From positions 1 to 64,000 of the forward strand of contig NZ_CAJJWO010000005.1 in the NCBI RefSeq assembly GCF_905196875.1: a stretch of DNA of 64,000 bases, read 5' to 3'. This DNA is from an uncultured Parabacteroides sp. (GTDB lineage Bacteria; Bacteroidota; Bacteroidia; Bacteroidales; Tannerellaceae). Under the pieces are notes generated by a model that saw nothing but the letters and a program-made list of their open reading frames with translations, did no database searches and had not been told where the DNA came from. This document shows positions 25,271 to 33,947 of the stretch, piece by piece (within the stretch, counting starts at the first letter, position 1; the number at the start of each line of letters is the position of its first letter). The translations under genes were made by a program, and so were the position numbers.

Positions 25271-26254
25271 CTATTTGATTACTTCTTTCAATTTGTTATG
25301 TAACTCTTCGCCGGTGATATTCTTTGCTATAATCACACCGTCAGGATCGAGCAACACATTGGCCGGGATACCACGGACACCATATAAAGCGGGTATTTCA
25401 GAGTCCCAGTACTTCAGATCGGAAACATGTGTCCAGGTCAGGTTGTCGTCGGCGATTGCTTTCAGCCATTTGTTCTTATTGTTATCCAGGGAAATCCCCA
25501 GAATAGTAAAGTTCTTATCTTTATAGTCCTGGAATGCTTTCACGACATTCGGATTTTCGCGGCGGCAGGGAGGACACCAGGAAGCCCAGAAATCCAGTAA
25601 AACATATTTACCACGGAAATCGGCCAGGGGAACAGCCACACCGGCAGTATCCGGCAGAGAGAACTCAGGAGCTGTCTTACCGATCTGTACGTTTTCCAGT
25701 TGCTTGATGATACCGTCCAGGTCTATTACATAAGGACAGTTTGCCAATGCCGGAGATATCTTTGCACGAGTAGCTTTCAACTCGTCCAGCGGTAACTGAT
25801 AAGTGAAATAACGATACAGATAGAAAGCAGCTGCCGGAGAGTCCGGGTATTTGCTGATCAGGCTGTCGACATCGAAACCTTCTTCAAATACTTTACTCTG
25901 GTTTTCCTGGAAGATGGCATTCACCGGAGAGTTCTGTACGATAATCGTCTCACCGTCATTCCCGATCGTTACATCCATAGTGGTATTCTCTACAAAGAAC
26001 TGTACCGGGTAATCCATATTTTCCGTTGCCAGGCCATACAGAAGTGGCTGATCCACTTCGCCTTTGAATGTAAACTTACCGTTCCTGATCTCGGCAGTAT
26101 CCACATCGAAGAACATTTTATTACGGAACGATTTCAGGTAGATCTTGCCATCCGGCATATTCTCCACGACTCCGTTTATCACATAACCTTTAGGCGTTTC
26201 CTGGCAACCTGCCAACAGGAACACAGCCATAACCATCATTAATAGTTGCTTCAT
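25271..26254 (-). CDS. TlpA-like thioredoxin-fold lipoprotein with DUF4369 N-terminus
   Basis: A 327-residue periplasm-facing lipoprotein (signal ends LLAGC, Cys17). Residues about 25-115 are a DUF4369 beta domain and about 120-190 a helical linker. Residues about 195-327 are an AhpC/TSA-thioredoxin domain with the active-site motif WCPPC at 226-230 (FWASWCPPCRRENP) and a cis-Pro loop GIPANVLLDPDG. It is expected to reduce or exchange periplasmic disulfides. The neighbours (EFR1 ferredoxin protein 6 bp upstream, exported protein 2 bp downstream) suggest a redox-related operon, without showing the partner. Confidence 0.92.
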   Translation of the reverse strand: MKQLLMMVMAVFLLAGCQETPKGYVINGVVENMPDGKIYLKSFRNKMFFDVDTAEIRNGKFTFKGEVDQPLLYGLATENMDYPVQFFVENTTMDVTIGNDGETIIVQNSPVNAIFQENQSKVFEEGFDVDSLISKYPDSPAAAFYLYRYFTYQLPLDELKATRAKISPALANCPYVIDLDGIIKQLENVQIGKTAPEFSLPDTAGVAVPLADFRGKYVLLDFWASWCPPCRRENPNVVKAFQDYKDKNFTILGISLDNNKNKWLKAIADDNLTWTHVSDLKYWDSEIPALYGVRGIPANVLLDPDGVIIAKNITGEELHNKLKEVIK

Positions 26255-26260
26255 TTGACG

Positions 26261-27046
26261 TTATTTATTTTTATTGTTGACATCGGGATGACGATACCTT
26301 CCTTTTTTCAGGCTTATCTTACCATATTCAATAGCACGTACCGGACAGCGGTGGATACAGGCGACACATTGCACACAGGTATCCGACCATACGGGCTTTC
26401 CGTCCTTCAAAGAGATAGTCCCTGTCGGACAAACCCGTTCGCACAGGCCACAAGAGATACAGTCGTCTGTCACCCGAAAGTAGTTCTTCCCTATCGCAAA
26501 GTTAGTAAAAAGAGGATATATCCAGTAGCTCTTCAGTCCGGGTAGGCTTCCTTTCTTGTATAAATTAACGTTTTTACGTTCGCAGATAGCCTTGGCAATG
26601 GCGGTGACAGCCGAAGGGGCTTCCTTCAGTTTCTGTTCTTCCACCTCTTTACTATCCACGTCGAAGCCCGGCAGGAGGATGTAGTTATTTGGCATAACGA
26701 CAGAGTAGCTATCGGTCAGTGTTATATTCCTTTTCGCCAGTGCTTTCCGCATCAGATCAGCCGTGTAGCCACATTCGTCGCCACAGGTAGAGACAGAGTA
26801 AACCGGTTGCTTATCGTATCCGGTCAGCTTCAGATGCGAGATAAAGCGGGCAACGGGAACAGCCGGCCCCCAGGAGTGTACCGGGTAAACGAACAGTACT
26901 TTCTCGTCTTCCCTAAGCGGGCAGACAAATTCCTTTTTACCTGTTTTTAACTCCTCGGCTATCGAAACAACGGGTTCTCCCAAAGCAATACCCAACGCAT
27001 TCGCCACCCAACGGGAGTTGCCGGTTCCTGAAAAGTAAAATATCAT
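26261..27046 (-). CDS. EFR1 family flavodoxin-ferredoxin protein
   Basis: A 261-residue two-part redox protein. The N-terminal flavodoxin-like half begins FYFSGTGNSRWVANALG (FMN phosphate loop). The C-terminal half carries two [4Fe-4S] motifs, CISCGLCERVCP and CVQCVACIHRCP. It is cytoplasmic with no signal peptide. EFR1-type proteins are presumed electron carriers between ferredoxin-like and flavin partners. The frame is open to 27115, but the -7 element at 27069-27076 lies inside that extension and the flavodoxin loop starts right after the ATG at 27046, so I choose 27046. It is the first gene of the operon. Confidence 0.9.
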   Translation of the reverse strand: MIFYFSGTGNSRWVANALGIALGEPVVSIAEELKTGKKEFVCPLREDEKVLFVYPVHSWGPAVPVARFISHLKLTGYDKQPVYSVSTCGDECGYTADLMRKALAKRNITLTDSYSVVMPNNYILLPGFDVDSKEVEEQKLKEAPSAVTAIAKAICERKNVNLYKKGSLPGLKSYWIYPLFTNFAIGKNYFRVTDDCISCGLCERVCPTGTISLKDGKPVWSDTCVQCVACIHRCPVRAIEYGKISLKKGRYRHPDVNNKNK

Positions 27047-27068
27047 ACGCGTATCTCTTATTTGGCCA

Positions 27069-27076
27069 CAAATGTA
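27069..27076 (-). promoter_or_regulatory. -7 promoter element of the EFR1-TlpA operon
   Basis: TACATTTG on the minus strand matches TAnnTTTG, 22 bp upstream of the EFR1 ATG. It is divergent from the element at 27100. Confidence 0.6.
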
Positions 27077-27099
27077 AATATAATTCAGAACTAATATCT

Positions 27100-27107
27100 T
27101 ATCTTTG
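27100..27107 (+). promoter_or_regulatory. -7 promoter element of the second toxin-antitoxin pair
   Basis: TATCTTTG matches TAnnTTTG, 29 bp upstream of the antitoxin ATG. Confidence 0.6.
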
Positions 27108-27136
27108 CCATACAAGAAAACCTAATAAGAATAATT

Positions 27137-27397
27137 ATGACAACAATGGAATTGAATTTACGGAAACAAAGCCTTACCGAGCTCATCTTTTCGATGAGCG
27201 AAGAAGAGTTCACAGAGATGGAGAAATGTGCTAAAGCTTTATCATTAAAAAGAGCTACATCCAAAAGCAAGCCCTATCCCTGGGCACCGACCGCAGACGA
27301 GATCAGATCAGTTGTTGCTGAGTCTGAAGTAAATTACCGCTCCGGTAAATTTATTGAGGAAGAAGATATGGATAACTACCTGGACTCGCTTAAATGA
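27137..27397 (+). CDS. Putative antitoxin of the second RelE/ParE module
   Basis: An 86-residue, mainly helical protein directly upstream of a RelE/ParE toxin gene and overlapping it by 4 bp (ATGA). The N-terminal half (LRKQSLTELIFSMSEEEF) resembles a dimerising helix pair. The acidic C-terminus (FIEEEDMDNYLDSLK) is of the toxin-neutralising kind. The assignment rests mostly on gene order. It is not similar by eye to the antitoxin at 1417-1746. Confidence 0.7.
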   Translation: MTTMELNLRKQSLTELIFSMSEEEFTEMEKCAKALSLKRATSKSKPYPWAPTADEIRSVVAESEVNYRSGKFIEEEDMDNYLDSLK

Positions 27398-27705
27398 AAA
27401 GGCTTAGATGGGATCCTATCGCACAAGAACAAATCACTGAAATATTCAACTTTTATAAAACGCGATACGGACTGCGTACTGCCAGGAAAATTACCGATGC
27501 AATCAGGACTAGCAGTAAAAGACTTAAAGAACAACCGCTATTAGGGTTTATAGAGCCTTTGTTACTTACCAATCCTCATAGATACCGTTCGCTTGTTGAA
27601 GGTAATTACAAAATAGTATATTGCCTGGAAAAGGATAATTACATCAGGATAGCTACCATATTCGATTGCAGACAAAACCCTGAGAAACTATCCCGGGACT
27701 TATAA
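27394..27705 (+). CDS. RelE/ParE family toxin (second module)
   Basis: A 103-residue RelE/ParE toxin. It opens KRLRWDPIAQEQITEIFNFY, has the basic segment RTARKITDAIRTSSKRLKEQP, then HRYRSLVEGNYKIVYCLE, and ends in a strand reading IATIFDCRQNPEKL. It is the same family as the toxin at 1115-1435 (both end with (F/W)DCRQ), but with clearly different sequence. Its start overlaps the antitoxin stop. A bidirectional terminator follows at once. Confidence 0.87.
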   Translation: MKRLRWDPIAQEQITEIFNFYKTRYGLRTARKITDAIRTSSKRLKEQPLLGFIEPLLLTNPHRYRSLVEGNYKIVYCLEKDNYIRIATIFDCRQNPEKLSRDL

Positions 27706-27707
27706 AT

Positions 27708-27753
27708 AAAAGCACAGTAAATATCGAGTATAAACCGACTTTACTGTGCTTTT
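27708..27753. terminator. Bidirectional terminator between toxin and tolC-like gene
   Basis: Perfect 14-bp inverted repeat AAAAGCACAGTAAA / TTTACTGTGCTTTT with an 18-nt loop, between convergent genes and with T runs on both strands. Confidence 0.9.
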
Positions 27754-27757
27754 AGTA

Positions 27758-29014
27758 TTACATCTCCACATCCCAAACCCCGGCACTCTTCTCCAGCTCC
27801 ACGAGCGCCGTACTATAATTAAACAATGTCTCAATGTATTGCGCCTGCACATCATCATACGTCCGTTGGGCATCCAGCACTTCCAGCAGGGAAACTTCAC
27901 CGCGGTTGTAGCTATACACCTTTCCGTCTATCACTTCGCGGGCAGCATGGAGCATACCTTTTTCGTAATGGCCGACCTGCTCGGTCAACGATTGATAACT
28001 ACGATAAGCCTGCATCACTTCGGTTTGTACCTGCAACAACGCCTGCTGATATTGCGTCTCCGCCTGTTGCTCCCGAAAGCGGGCGGCACGAACGGCACCC
28101 TTATTAAAGTTCGAAAACTTCAGGGGAATAGCAATCCCCGCCGTCACCCCGGTAAAGGGAGGAGCCGGCGCCTCTTCATTATACACCCGGGCATTCTTAC
28201 TGACGGCGATGGAAAGATCGACATCCGTATTCCGCTCACGGCGCGTCACCTTCAACGCACGGGAAGCAACCTCCTTATTCTTCAGGGCGGCCACCAGATC
28301 GGCACGGTTCATCGAAGCCGTAGAGATCAGGTCGGCAAGCACAAAATCGCGGTACGGCAGATGCAAAGAAGCATCAGGGATATATAATGTATCAGGAGCT
28401 ACCGACCCCGTCAGCAAGTTCAGGTTGGAGAACGCATTATGCAGATCGGTTTCAGCCTGCAACAATTCATTCTTCAGGATACCCGCTTCCAGACGACTTT
28501 GTATCGCATCGATCTCCATAATCTTACCCAACGCAAAACGCACACTGTCACTCTCCGCCAGCTGACGGATATTATCGTAAGCATTCTGCTTCACCTTGTA
28601 CAACTCATATTGCTTCAGAGCTTCCAGGTAAGAAACCGTTGCATCGGCACGCAGGTTGCGGAAATAATCGGCAAGCAAAGCCTTCGACAGTTCGCTTTCG
28701 CTACGGGCCAGGGCTATGTTCGCCCCACGCTTTCCAAAAGAGAAAGTCTTACTCAGCTCCACTTCCACCCCTTCTCCCATCTGCAGGCTGCCATTCTCGT
28801 TGTTGAAATAAGAGACAGACAGGTTCGGATCGTTGAATACTTTCGAAGCGATCACTTCTGCCTCCGAAACATCCACATTCAGACGTTCGGCGGCATACTC
28901 CAGGTTTCCTTCCGTCACCTTCTCCATATAACTCCGGTACGAAAGGGATATCATTTGCTGCGCACTACCTGTCAGGCTTCCGGCAAGCAGGCACATAGTA
29001 ATATATTGTCGCAT
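27758..29014 (-). CDS. TolC/CusC-family outer-membrane efflux protein
   Basis: A 418-residue outer-membrane efflux duct subunit. The signal peptide is MRQYITMCLLAGSLTGSAQQ. The two long coiled-coil halves of the OEP fold are visible: EGNLEYAAERLNVDVSEAEV onwards and KNKEVASRALKVTRRERNTD onwards, the second followed by VSLLEVLDAQRTYDDVQAQY. There is no lipobox, unlike E. coli CusC. It is the third structural gene of a CusBA-type efflux operon. The 163-bp gap after cusA contains a 22-bp tandem array. Confidence 0.93.
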   Translation of the reverse strand: MRQYITMCLLAGSLTGSAQQMISLSYRSYMEKVTEGNLEYAAERLNVDVSEAEVIASKVFNDPNLSVSYFNNENGSLQMGEGVEVELSKTFSFGKRGANIALARSESELSKALLADYFRNLRADATVSYLEALKQYELYKVKQNAYDNIRQLAESDSVRFALGKIMEIDAIQSRLEAGILKNELLQAETDLHNAFSNLNLLTGSVAPDTLYIPDASLHLPYRDFVLADLISTASMNRADLVAALKNKEVASRALKVTRRERNTDVDLSIAVSKNARVYNEEAPAPPFTGVTAGIAIPLKFSNFNKGAVRAARFREQQAETQYQQALLQVQTEVMQAYRSYQSLTEQVGHYEKGMLHAAREVIDGKVYSYNRGEVSLLEVLDAQRTYDDVQAQYIETLFNYSTALVELEKSAGVWDVEM

Positions 29015-29066
29015 ATCTATTATTGTTTTACTCGTTACTTACTAATCCTTATGTCCCCACTTTCTG

Positions 29067-29154
29067 ATCTTTCGACAACCGTTATATAATCTTTTGACAA
29101 TTGGCAAACTATTTTTTAACAGATGGCAAATAATCTTTCGACAGTTGTCGAAAA
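29067..29154. repeat. Four 22-bp tandem repeats between cusA and tolC
   Basis: Units at 29067-29088, 29089-29110, 29111-29132 and 29133-29154 keep an exact 22-bp spacing. Three begin ATCTTT and one ATTTTT, followed by (C/T)(G/A)ACA. Units 2 and 3 share GGCAAA. The last unit contains the palindrome TCGACAGTTGTCGA. The 22 bp before (29045-29066) match the first unit at about 10 positions. The array is non-coding and lies inside the efflux operon. Confidence 0.75.
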
Positions 29155-29177
29155 ATCAGAGAGTAGGGAGCTTTCCT

Positions 29178-32100
29178 CTAAACGATAGGCTCCTGCGGCT
29201 TAGTTGGTGCCTTGTCTTCATCTAAATAGTGCTTTTCCACCAGATAATATAAAGCGGGAAGCACATACAAAGTAATTACGGTGGCAAACAGCAATCCGTA
29301 TACGATGACAGTTGCCAACGGACGTTGTACATCGGAACCGATACCGGTACTCAACGAAGCAGGCAGCAAACCGAGCACAGCCACCGTCGCCGTCATCAAT
29401 ATGGGACGGAAACGATGCTTCGCTCCCGTAATGATAGACTGCTTGAAACCACGGTCACGACTGCGCAGGTTATTGATATGCGAGATCATGATTACCCCGT
29501 TCTGGATCGCCACGCCAATCAATGCTATGAAACCGACGGCGGAAGATACATTCAGCGTCATTCCCCGGACGTTCAGGGCCAGCATACCGCCGAACAGCGC
29601 CAAGGGAACGACACACATCATCAGGGCGGCCTGACGGAATTTTCCACAAGCAGCGAAGAGCAACAGCAACATAATACCCAAAGCCAGGGGCACGACTGCC
29701 GCCAAACGGTTATAGGCACGGTGCTGGTTCTCGAACTGTCCGGCCCATTGCAGGTGAACGGTGTCGTGGTTGTATTTTACCTCTTTATCGATCAAGCGGT
29801 TGGCCTTATTCAGAAACTCGGTCAGGTCTACGCCGCGCAGGTTGACATGGATGGTCAGGTGACGCTTGTTCATTTCGCGGGAGATGGTACTGGCGCCGGT
29901 CGTCATTTTCACTTCCGCTACCTGCGAAAGGGGAATCTTTGCCCCGGCTCCGTTGGTAAGCAAGAGGTTGCCGATGCTTTCGGGCGAGTTGCGGCTGGCT
30001 CCTTCGAAACGACAGATCACATCGTAGCTTTTACTGCCGACGAAGATTTGCGAGATCGCTTTTCCTCCGATCGCCAGTTCGATCATATCGGCTACGTCGG
30101 AGAAGTTAAGGCCATACTGCGCGATACGGTCGCGGTCGGCGATGATTTGCAACTGGGGAAGCGGTGGCTCCTGGTCGATAGCAACATCGGCGGCTCCCGG
30201 GATCGTACGCAAAACATTGACTACCTTATCGGCGATGTGGCGGGTATCGGTGATGTCGTCGCCATAGACTTTGATGGCCAGGTCGCTGTGTGCACCGGCA
30301 ATCTGATCCATTACCATGTCGATGATCGGCTGGGAGAAGCTGACGGTATAACCCGGCATGGTCGAAAGCTTCTCCGACATTTCTTCGATCAGGTCTGCTT
30401 TTGTTTTGCCGAACTTCCAGGTATCGTAGGGTTTCAGGCCGACACCGCATTCGATATGGGAAAGAGAGAAAGCTTCGGCTCCCTCGTCATCGCGGCCTAC
30501 CTGGGTCATTACGTAAGAGACCTCTTCAAACTCTTTCACCGCTTTGCGCAATTCGGCTCCCATTTCCTTCGCCTTCTCGATAGAAATACCCGGAGGCAGT
30601 TGCACCTGTATCCAGACAGCTCCTTCGTCCAACGGTGGCAGGAAGTCTTTTCCTACGGTGTAACTCAACACGCCGGCTGCTACCAGAATAACCAGCAAAG
30701 GCATCAACACCCGCTTAGGTTTATCCAGCAGGGCGATGATCTGCTTATGATAGATATCCCCCAACTTCTCCAACCAGCCGTTGTGATATATCTTACGCGG
30801 TTTGCGATAGGCATAGAAAGCCAGCCCCGGTATCAGGAAGAGGGCAACAGCCAGCGCACCCAGTAAGGCATAACCCACGGTGTAAGCCATCGGAGTGAAG
30901 AGTTTCTTTTCAATATGCTCGAAAGCGAACAAGGGAAGATAAGCGGTGATAATAATTAATGTAGAGAAGAAGATCGGGCGGGCCACTTCGGTGGTACGGC
31001 GCAGGATGGAATCTTCGGTCAGCATTTCGTCGGGATGCCGTTCGCGCTTCTTCAATACCGTCTCCATCATCACGATCGCCCCGTCCACGAGGATACCGAA
31101 GTCGATCGCTCCCAACGACAACAGGTTGGCCGGAATATCGGTCAACTGCATCAGGATAAAAGCGATCAGCAAAGACAGCGGGATGGTGAGCGCCACCAAC
31201 AAAGCACCGCGCCAGTTTCCCAGAAACAGGATCAACACCAGCACGACCAGCACCATTCCTTCGAACAGGGTATGGGATACGGTATGCAAAGTCGTATCCA
31301 CCAGGTTGGTACGATCCATAAAGACATGCAGATGAGTCCCTTTAGGCAGGGTCTCGTTATTCAGTTCGTCTACGGCCTGATGCACTCCTTCCAGCACCTG
31401 CGAAGGGTTCTCGCCGCGAAGCATCTGCACGATACCTTCCACGCCATCGGAATAGTCGCGCACGCCGTCGAAGAAACCTAACACGCCTTTACGCTCCAGG
31501 TTTCCGTATTTCAGCGTTCCCAGATCGTCGAGGTAGACGGGTATACCGTTCTCGGTCTTGACAACGATACGGCCCAGGTCTTTCAGGTCTTTCACCAGAC
31601 CGATACCACGGATCACATAGCTCAGATCGCCACGGCTCAGCATACTGCCGCCGGCGTTTACGTTATTCTTTTCGATCTTCTCGGTGATATCTCCCAATGT
31701 CACATTATATTGTTCCATCTTATGTGGGTTCACCTCTATCTGGTATTGGGTGGTGATACCGCCGAAGTTACTGACATCGGCCACACCTGTCACCTGTTTC
31801 AGACGGGGAATGACTACCCATTTATGCAGGTCGGTCAGTTCGCGTATATCCAGCTGGTCGCTTTCCAGTACATAACGGAAGATCTCACCGGTTGGCGAAG
31901 TCAACGGGTTAAGTCCCGGTACCGCATCGTAAGGCAACTCCACATCTACCAGACGCTCCTGCACCCGCTGACGGGCCCAGTAATCGTCGATACCGTCATC
32001 GAAAACCAGTACGACAGTCGAGAGGCCGAACGTGTTTTTGCTTCGCATCACATTCAGTCCCGGCATACCGTTCATCGCCCTTTCGATAGGGATACTGATT

Positions 32101-32288
32101 TGCTGCTCTATCTCTTCGGCAGCCAGACCGGGTACTTGCGTTACAACCTGTACCGTAGTATCTGCAATATCAGGATAGGCATCGATTGCCAGTTTCGTCC
32201 ATGAATAGTAACCTACTATACCCAAAAACAGGAAGAGTACGAACATCAGCCCCCGCCGGTATATCGCCATATAAATAATCCTTTTCAT
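29178..32288 (-). CDS. cusA: CusA/CzcA-type heavy-metal RND efflux pump
   Basis: A 1036-residue inner-membrane proton antiporter of the HME-RND group. It has twelve membrane helices with two large periplasmic loops. An N-terminal helix (MFVLFLFLGIVGYYSW) is followed by VTQVPGLAAEEIEQQ. The HME-RND charged helix is LGAIDFGILVDGAIVMMET, and GRDDEGAEAFSLSHIE lies in the second loop. The C-terminal helices include GFIALIGVAIQNGVIMISHI. Copper/silver versus zinc/cobalt/nickel specificity cannot be settled by eye. It is 5 bp downstream of the adaptor gene. Confidence 0.94.
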   Translation of the reverse strand: MKRIIYMAIYRRGLMFVLFLFLGIVGYYSWTKLAIDAYPDIADTTVQVVTQVPGLAAEEIEQQISIPIERAMNGMPGLNVMRSKNTFGLSTVVLVFDDGIDDYWARQRVQERLVDVELPYDAVPGLNPLTSPTGEIFRYVLESDQLDIRELTDLHKWVVIPRLKQVTGVADVSNFGGITTQYQIEVNPHKMEQYNVTLGDITEKIEKNNVNAGGSMLSRGDLSYVIRGIGLVKDLKDLGRIVVKTENGIPVYLDDLGTLKYGNLERKGVLGFFDGVRDYSDGVEGIVQMLRGENPSQVLEGVHQAVDELNNETLPKGTHLHVFMDRTNLVDTTLHTVSHTLFEGMVLVVLVLILFLGNWRGALLVALTIPLSLLIAFILMQLTDIPANLLSLGAIDFGILVDGAIVMMETVLKKRERHPDEMLTEDSILRRTTEVARPIFFSTLIIITAYLPLFAFEHIEKKLFTPMAYTVGYALLGALAVALFLIPGLAFYAYRKPRKIYHNGWLEKLGDIYHKQIIALLDKPKRVLMPLLVILVAAGVLSYTVGKDFLPPLDEGAVWIQVQLPPGISIEKAKEMGAELRKAVKEFEEVSYVMTQVGRDDEGAEAFSLSHIECGVGLKPYDTWKFGKTKADLIEEMSEKLSTMPGYTVSFSQPIIDMVMDQIAGAHSDLAIKVYGDDITDTRHIADKVVNVLRTIPGAADVAIDQEPPLPQLQIIADRDRIAQYGLNFSDVADMIELAIGGKAISQIFVGSKSYDVICRFEGASRNSPESIGNLLLTNGAGAKIPLSQVAEVKMTTGASTISREMNKRHLTIHVNLRGVDLTEFLNKANRLIDKEVKYNHDTVHLQWAGQFENQHRAYNRLAAVVPLALGIMLLLLFAACGKFRQAALMMCVVPLALFGGMLALNVRGMTLNVSSAVGFIALIGVAIQNGVIMISHINNLRSRDRGFKQSIITGAKHRFRPILMTATVAVLGLLPASLSTGIGSDVQRPLATVIVYGLLFATVITLYVLPALYYLVEKHYLDEDKAPTKPQEPIV

Positions 32289-32293
32289 AGTGT

Positions 32294-33403
32294 TTAACGG
32301 GCATCAAGTAAGTAAAAGGCTCCGGTAGTCACGATCGTATCGCCGGAAGTAAGGCCGGAAAGGATCACCGTCTTCCCTCCTTCGCTGACGGAAGTCGATA
32401 CCTGTTGCTTACGATAGCTGTTGCTTCCCAAAGAGACAAGTACGTATGCACTTTCTTCCTCCTGGAGAATGGCCGAGTCAGGGATACGGATCACTTCCGC
32501 ACTACGATCGCACAGCTTGACAGTCCCGTACATGGCCGGTTTCATCAGGCGGGCGTCGTTATCGCATTCGATCAACACTTCCACCGAGCGGGTCTCCTCA
32601 TCCAGCATTTCGCTGACATGGTATATCTTTCCGGGGAAAGGTCGGTCGGGCATAGCCACCAGGCGGATCTCCACACTGTCAAGCGATTGTATCAGCGACA
32701 TATCCTTTTCCTTTACATGGGCCGATACCCATACTTTATTCAGGTTGGCTATGACAGCGACAGGTTCTGCATCTTCCTTTATATACTGGCCGATCACGAT
32801 ACGGTCGGTCACCACTTCTCCCGCTATCGGCGAGCGAACAATCAGGGGTTGCCCCAATACCATATCTGCGGGTTCTATCTGAAACACCTTCAATGCGGCG
32901 ACGGCATTTTCGTAGTCTTTCTTTTTGAGTTCATAATTCACTTCGGCCTCTTCGAGTTCTTTCTGGACGCCCACTTTGTTTTGTAACAGATCTTTTTCGC
33001 GCTTCAGACTCTTCAAAGCCAACTCCATCTCCTGCTTGGCCTGATAGTAAGCCTTCCCTGTTTCAAAGAAAGAGGGTGAACTGATCTCGAAGATAGGACT
33101 TCCGGCAGCCACTTTCTGCCCCAGCCGTACGAACGATTTGGAAATGCGTCCGCCAAAAGGAGAAGCAACCTCCGCATAATTAGAAGGAATGGCTTTCACC
33201 ACCCCGGAAGTACTGAACTCCATACGGTAGGGTTCTTTCTTCACTACATCGGTCTTCAATCGGGATAAGATCGGCGATTTATCCCCTATTTGTATCGTGT
33301 CGCCCCGCAAAGTGATGGCAACAGCAACTTCATCGTCCTGCTTGTTTGAGTTGCAGGAACACAATACCATTGCCGGAAGCAATAGCATAAGTAATTGTTT
33401 CAT
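32294..33403 (-). CDS. cusB: CusB-like periplasmic adaptor (membrane fusion protein)
   Basis: A 369-residue lipoprotein (signal ends MVLCSC, Cys16) linking the RND pump to the outer-membrane duct. The sequence shows the barrel-sandwich lipoyl half ASPFGGRISKSFVRLGQKV, a helical hairpin (about 115-170, LKSLKREKDLLQNKVGVQKE), the second lipoyl half VRSPIAGEVVTDRI, a beta-barrel and a membrane-proximal domain. There is no N-terminal Met-rich metal segment like that of E. coli CusB. It lies 53 bp after the His-rich protein gene and 5 bp before cusA. Confidence 0.92.
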   Translation of the reverse strand: MKQLLMLLLPAMVLCSCNSNKQDDEVAVAITLRGDTIQIGDKSPILSRLKTDVVKKEPYRMEFSTSGVVKAIPSNYAEVASPFGGRISKSFVRLGQKVAAGSPIFEISSPSFFETGKAYYQAKQEMELALKSLKREKDLLQNKVGVQKELEEAEVNYELKKKDYENAVAALKVFQIEPADMVLGQPLIVRSPIAGEVVTDRIVIGQYIKEDAEPVAVIANLNKVWVSAHVKEKDMSLIQSLDSVEIRLVAMPDRPFPGKIYHVSEMLDEETRSVEVLIECDNDARLMKPAMYGTVKLCDRSAEVIRIPDSAILQEEESAYVLVSLGSNSYRKQQVSTSVSEGGKTVILSGLTSGDTIVTTGAFYLLDAR

Positions 33404-33456
33404 ATTGTTGTTATGTTGTATTAAATAATTCTGTTTTTCCGTTACGAATAAATTAT

Positions 33457-33804
33457 TTAATACAAAGGCGGGGCACGCAGGCTGACATTACGTACAAGAC
33501 GTACGGGGGTTGTATACTGGTGTTTCTGAATAAACACGGAAAGAAGTACCCAGGCCGTCACCAGAGCTAAACATAAGGTAGCCGCCTCCATCAGGAGATC
33601 ATCCAGTTCCTGAATGGTATTGAACGCGGCAGAACTATGCGTGTGATGCGGCAGTCCGTCGGCTCCCGGCAAAAACGGGTGAGAATGGGTAACTGAATAA
33701 GTCGGGAAATAATGGGTATGAGTGAACGCAGTGCCCCCTACATAGTAGCTCACAAACAGAACTACCAGCAGATATTTTACTATAGCATTGCAGATAGATT
33801 TCAC
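33457..33804 (-). CDS. Small His-rich membrane protein heading the efflux operon
   Basis: A protein of about 115 residues with no family I recognise. An N-terminal hydrophobic segment (YLLVVLFVSYYVGG) is followed by an exposed His-rich loop with seven histidines in three clusters (THTH, THSH, PHHTH). A second hydrophobic helix (LCLALVTAWVLLSVFI) and a short basic tail complete it. It looks like a two-helix membrane protein presenting metal-binding His residues outside. The frame is open to a TTG at 33825, but the -7 element overlaps that codon, so the GTG at 33804 is the likelier start; this is uncertain. Its place at the head of a metal-efflux operon suggests sensing or delivering metal. Confidence 0.65.
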   Translation of the reverse strand: MKSICNAIVKYLLVVLFVSYYVGGTAFTHTHYFPTYSVTHSHPFLPGADGLPHHTHSSAAFNTIQELDDLLMEAATLCLALVTAWVLLSVFIQKHQYTTPVRLVRNVSLRAPPLY

Positions 33805-33822
33805 ACGCTTCCGATTTTGTAG

Positions 33823-33830
33823 CAAAGGTA
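33823..33830 (-). promoter_or_regulatory. -7 promoter element of the metal-efflux operon
   Basis: TACCTTTG on the minus strand matches TAnnTTTG, 18 bp upstream of the GTG at 33804. No regulator gene is adjacent. Confidence 0.55.
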
Positions 33831-33947
33831 TTTATTTATTTTGGTTATACTTTTACATTTATGTAACGATTCTATGATTATTTTTTACTTTTCATTTGGT
33901 GAACGTCGGGAATATCCATTAATTTGCAAGACTTAAACAACACTTAT

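Noticed and set aside
29325..30866. A 513-codon open frame on the plus strand opposite the RND pump gene
   Set aside because: It is antisense to a clear CusA-type pump and has a Gln/His-rich, domain-free composition typical of shadow frames in G+C-richer genes.
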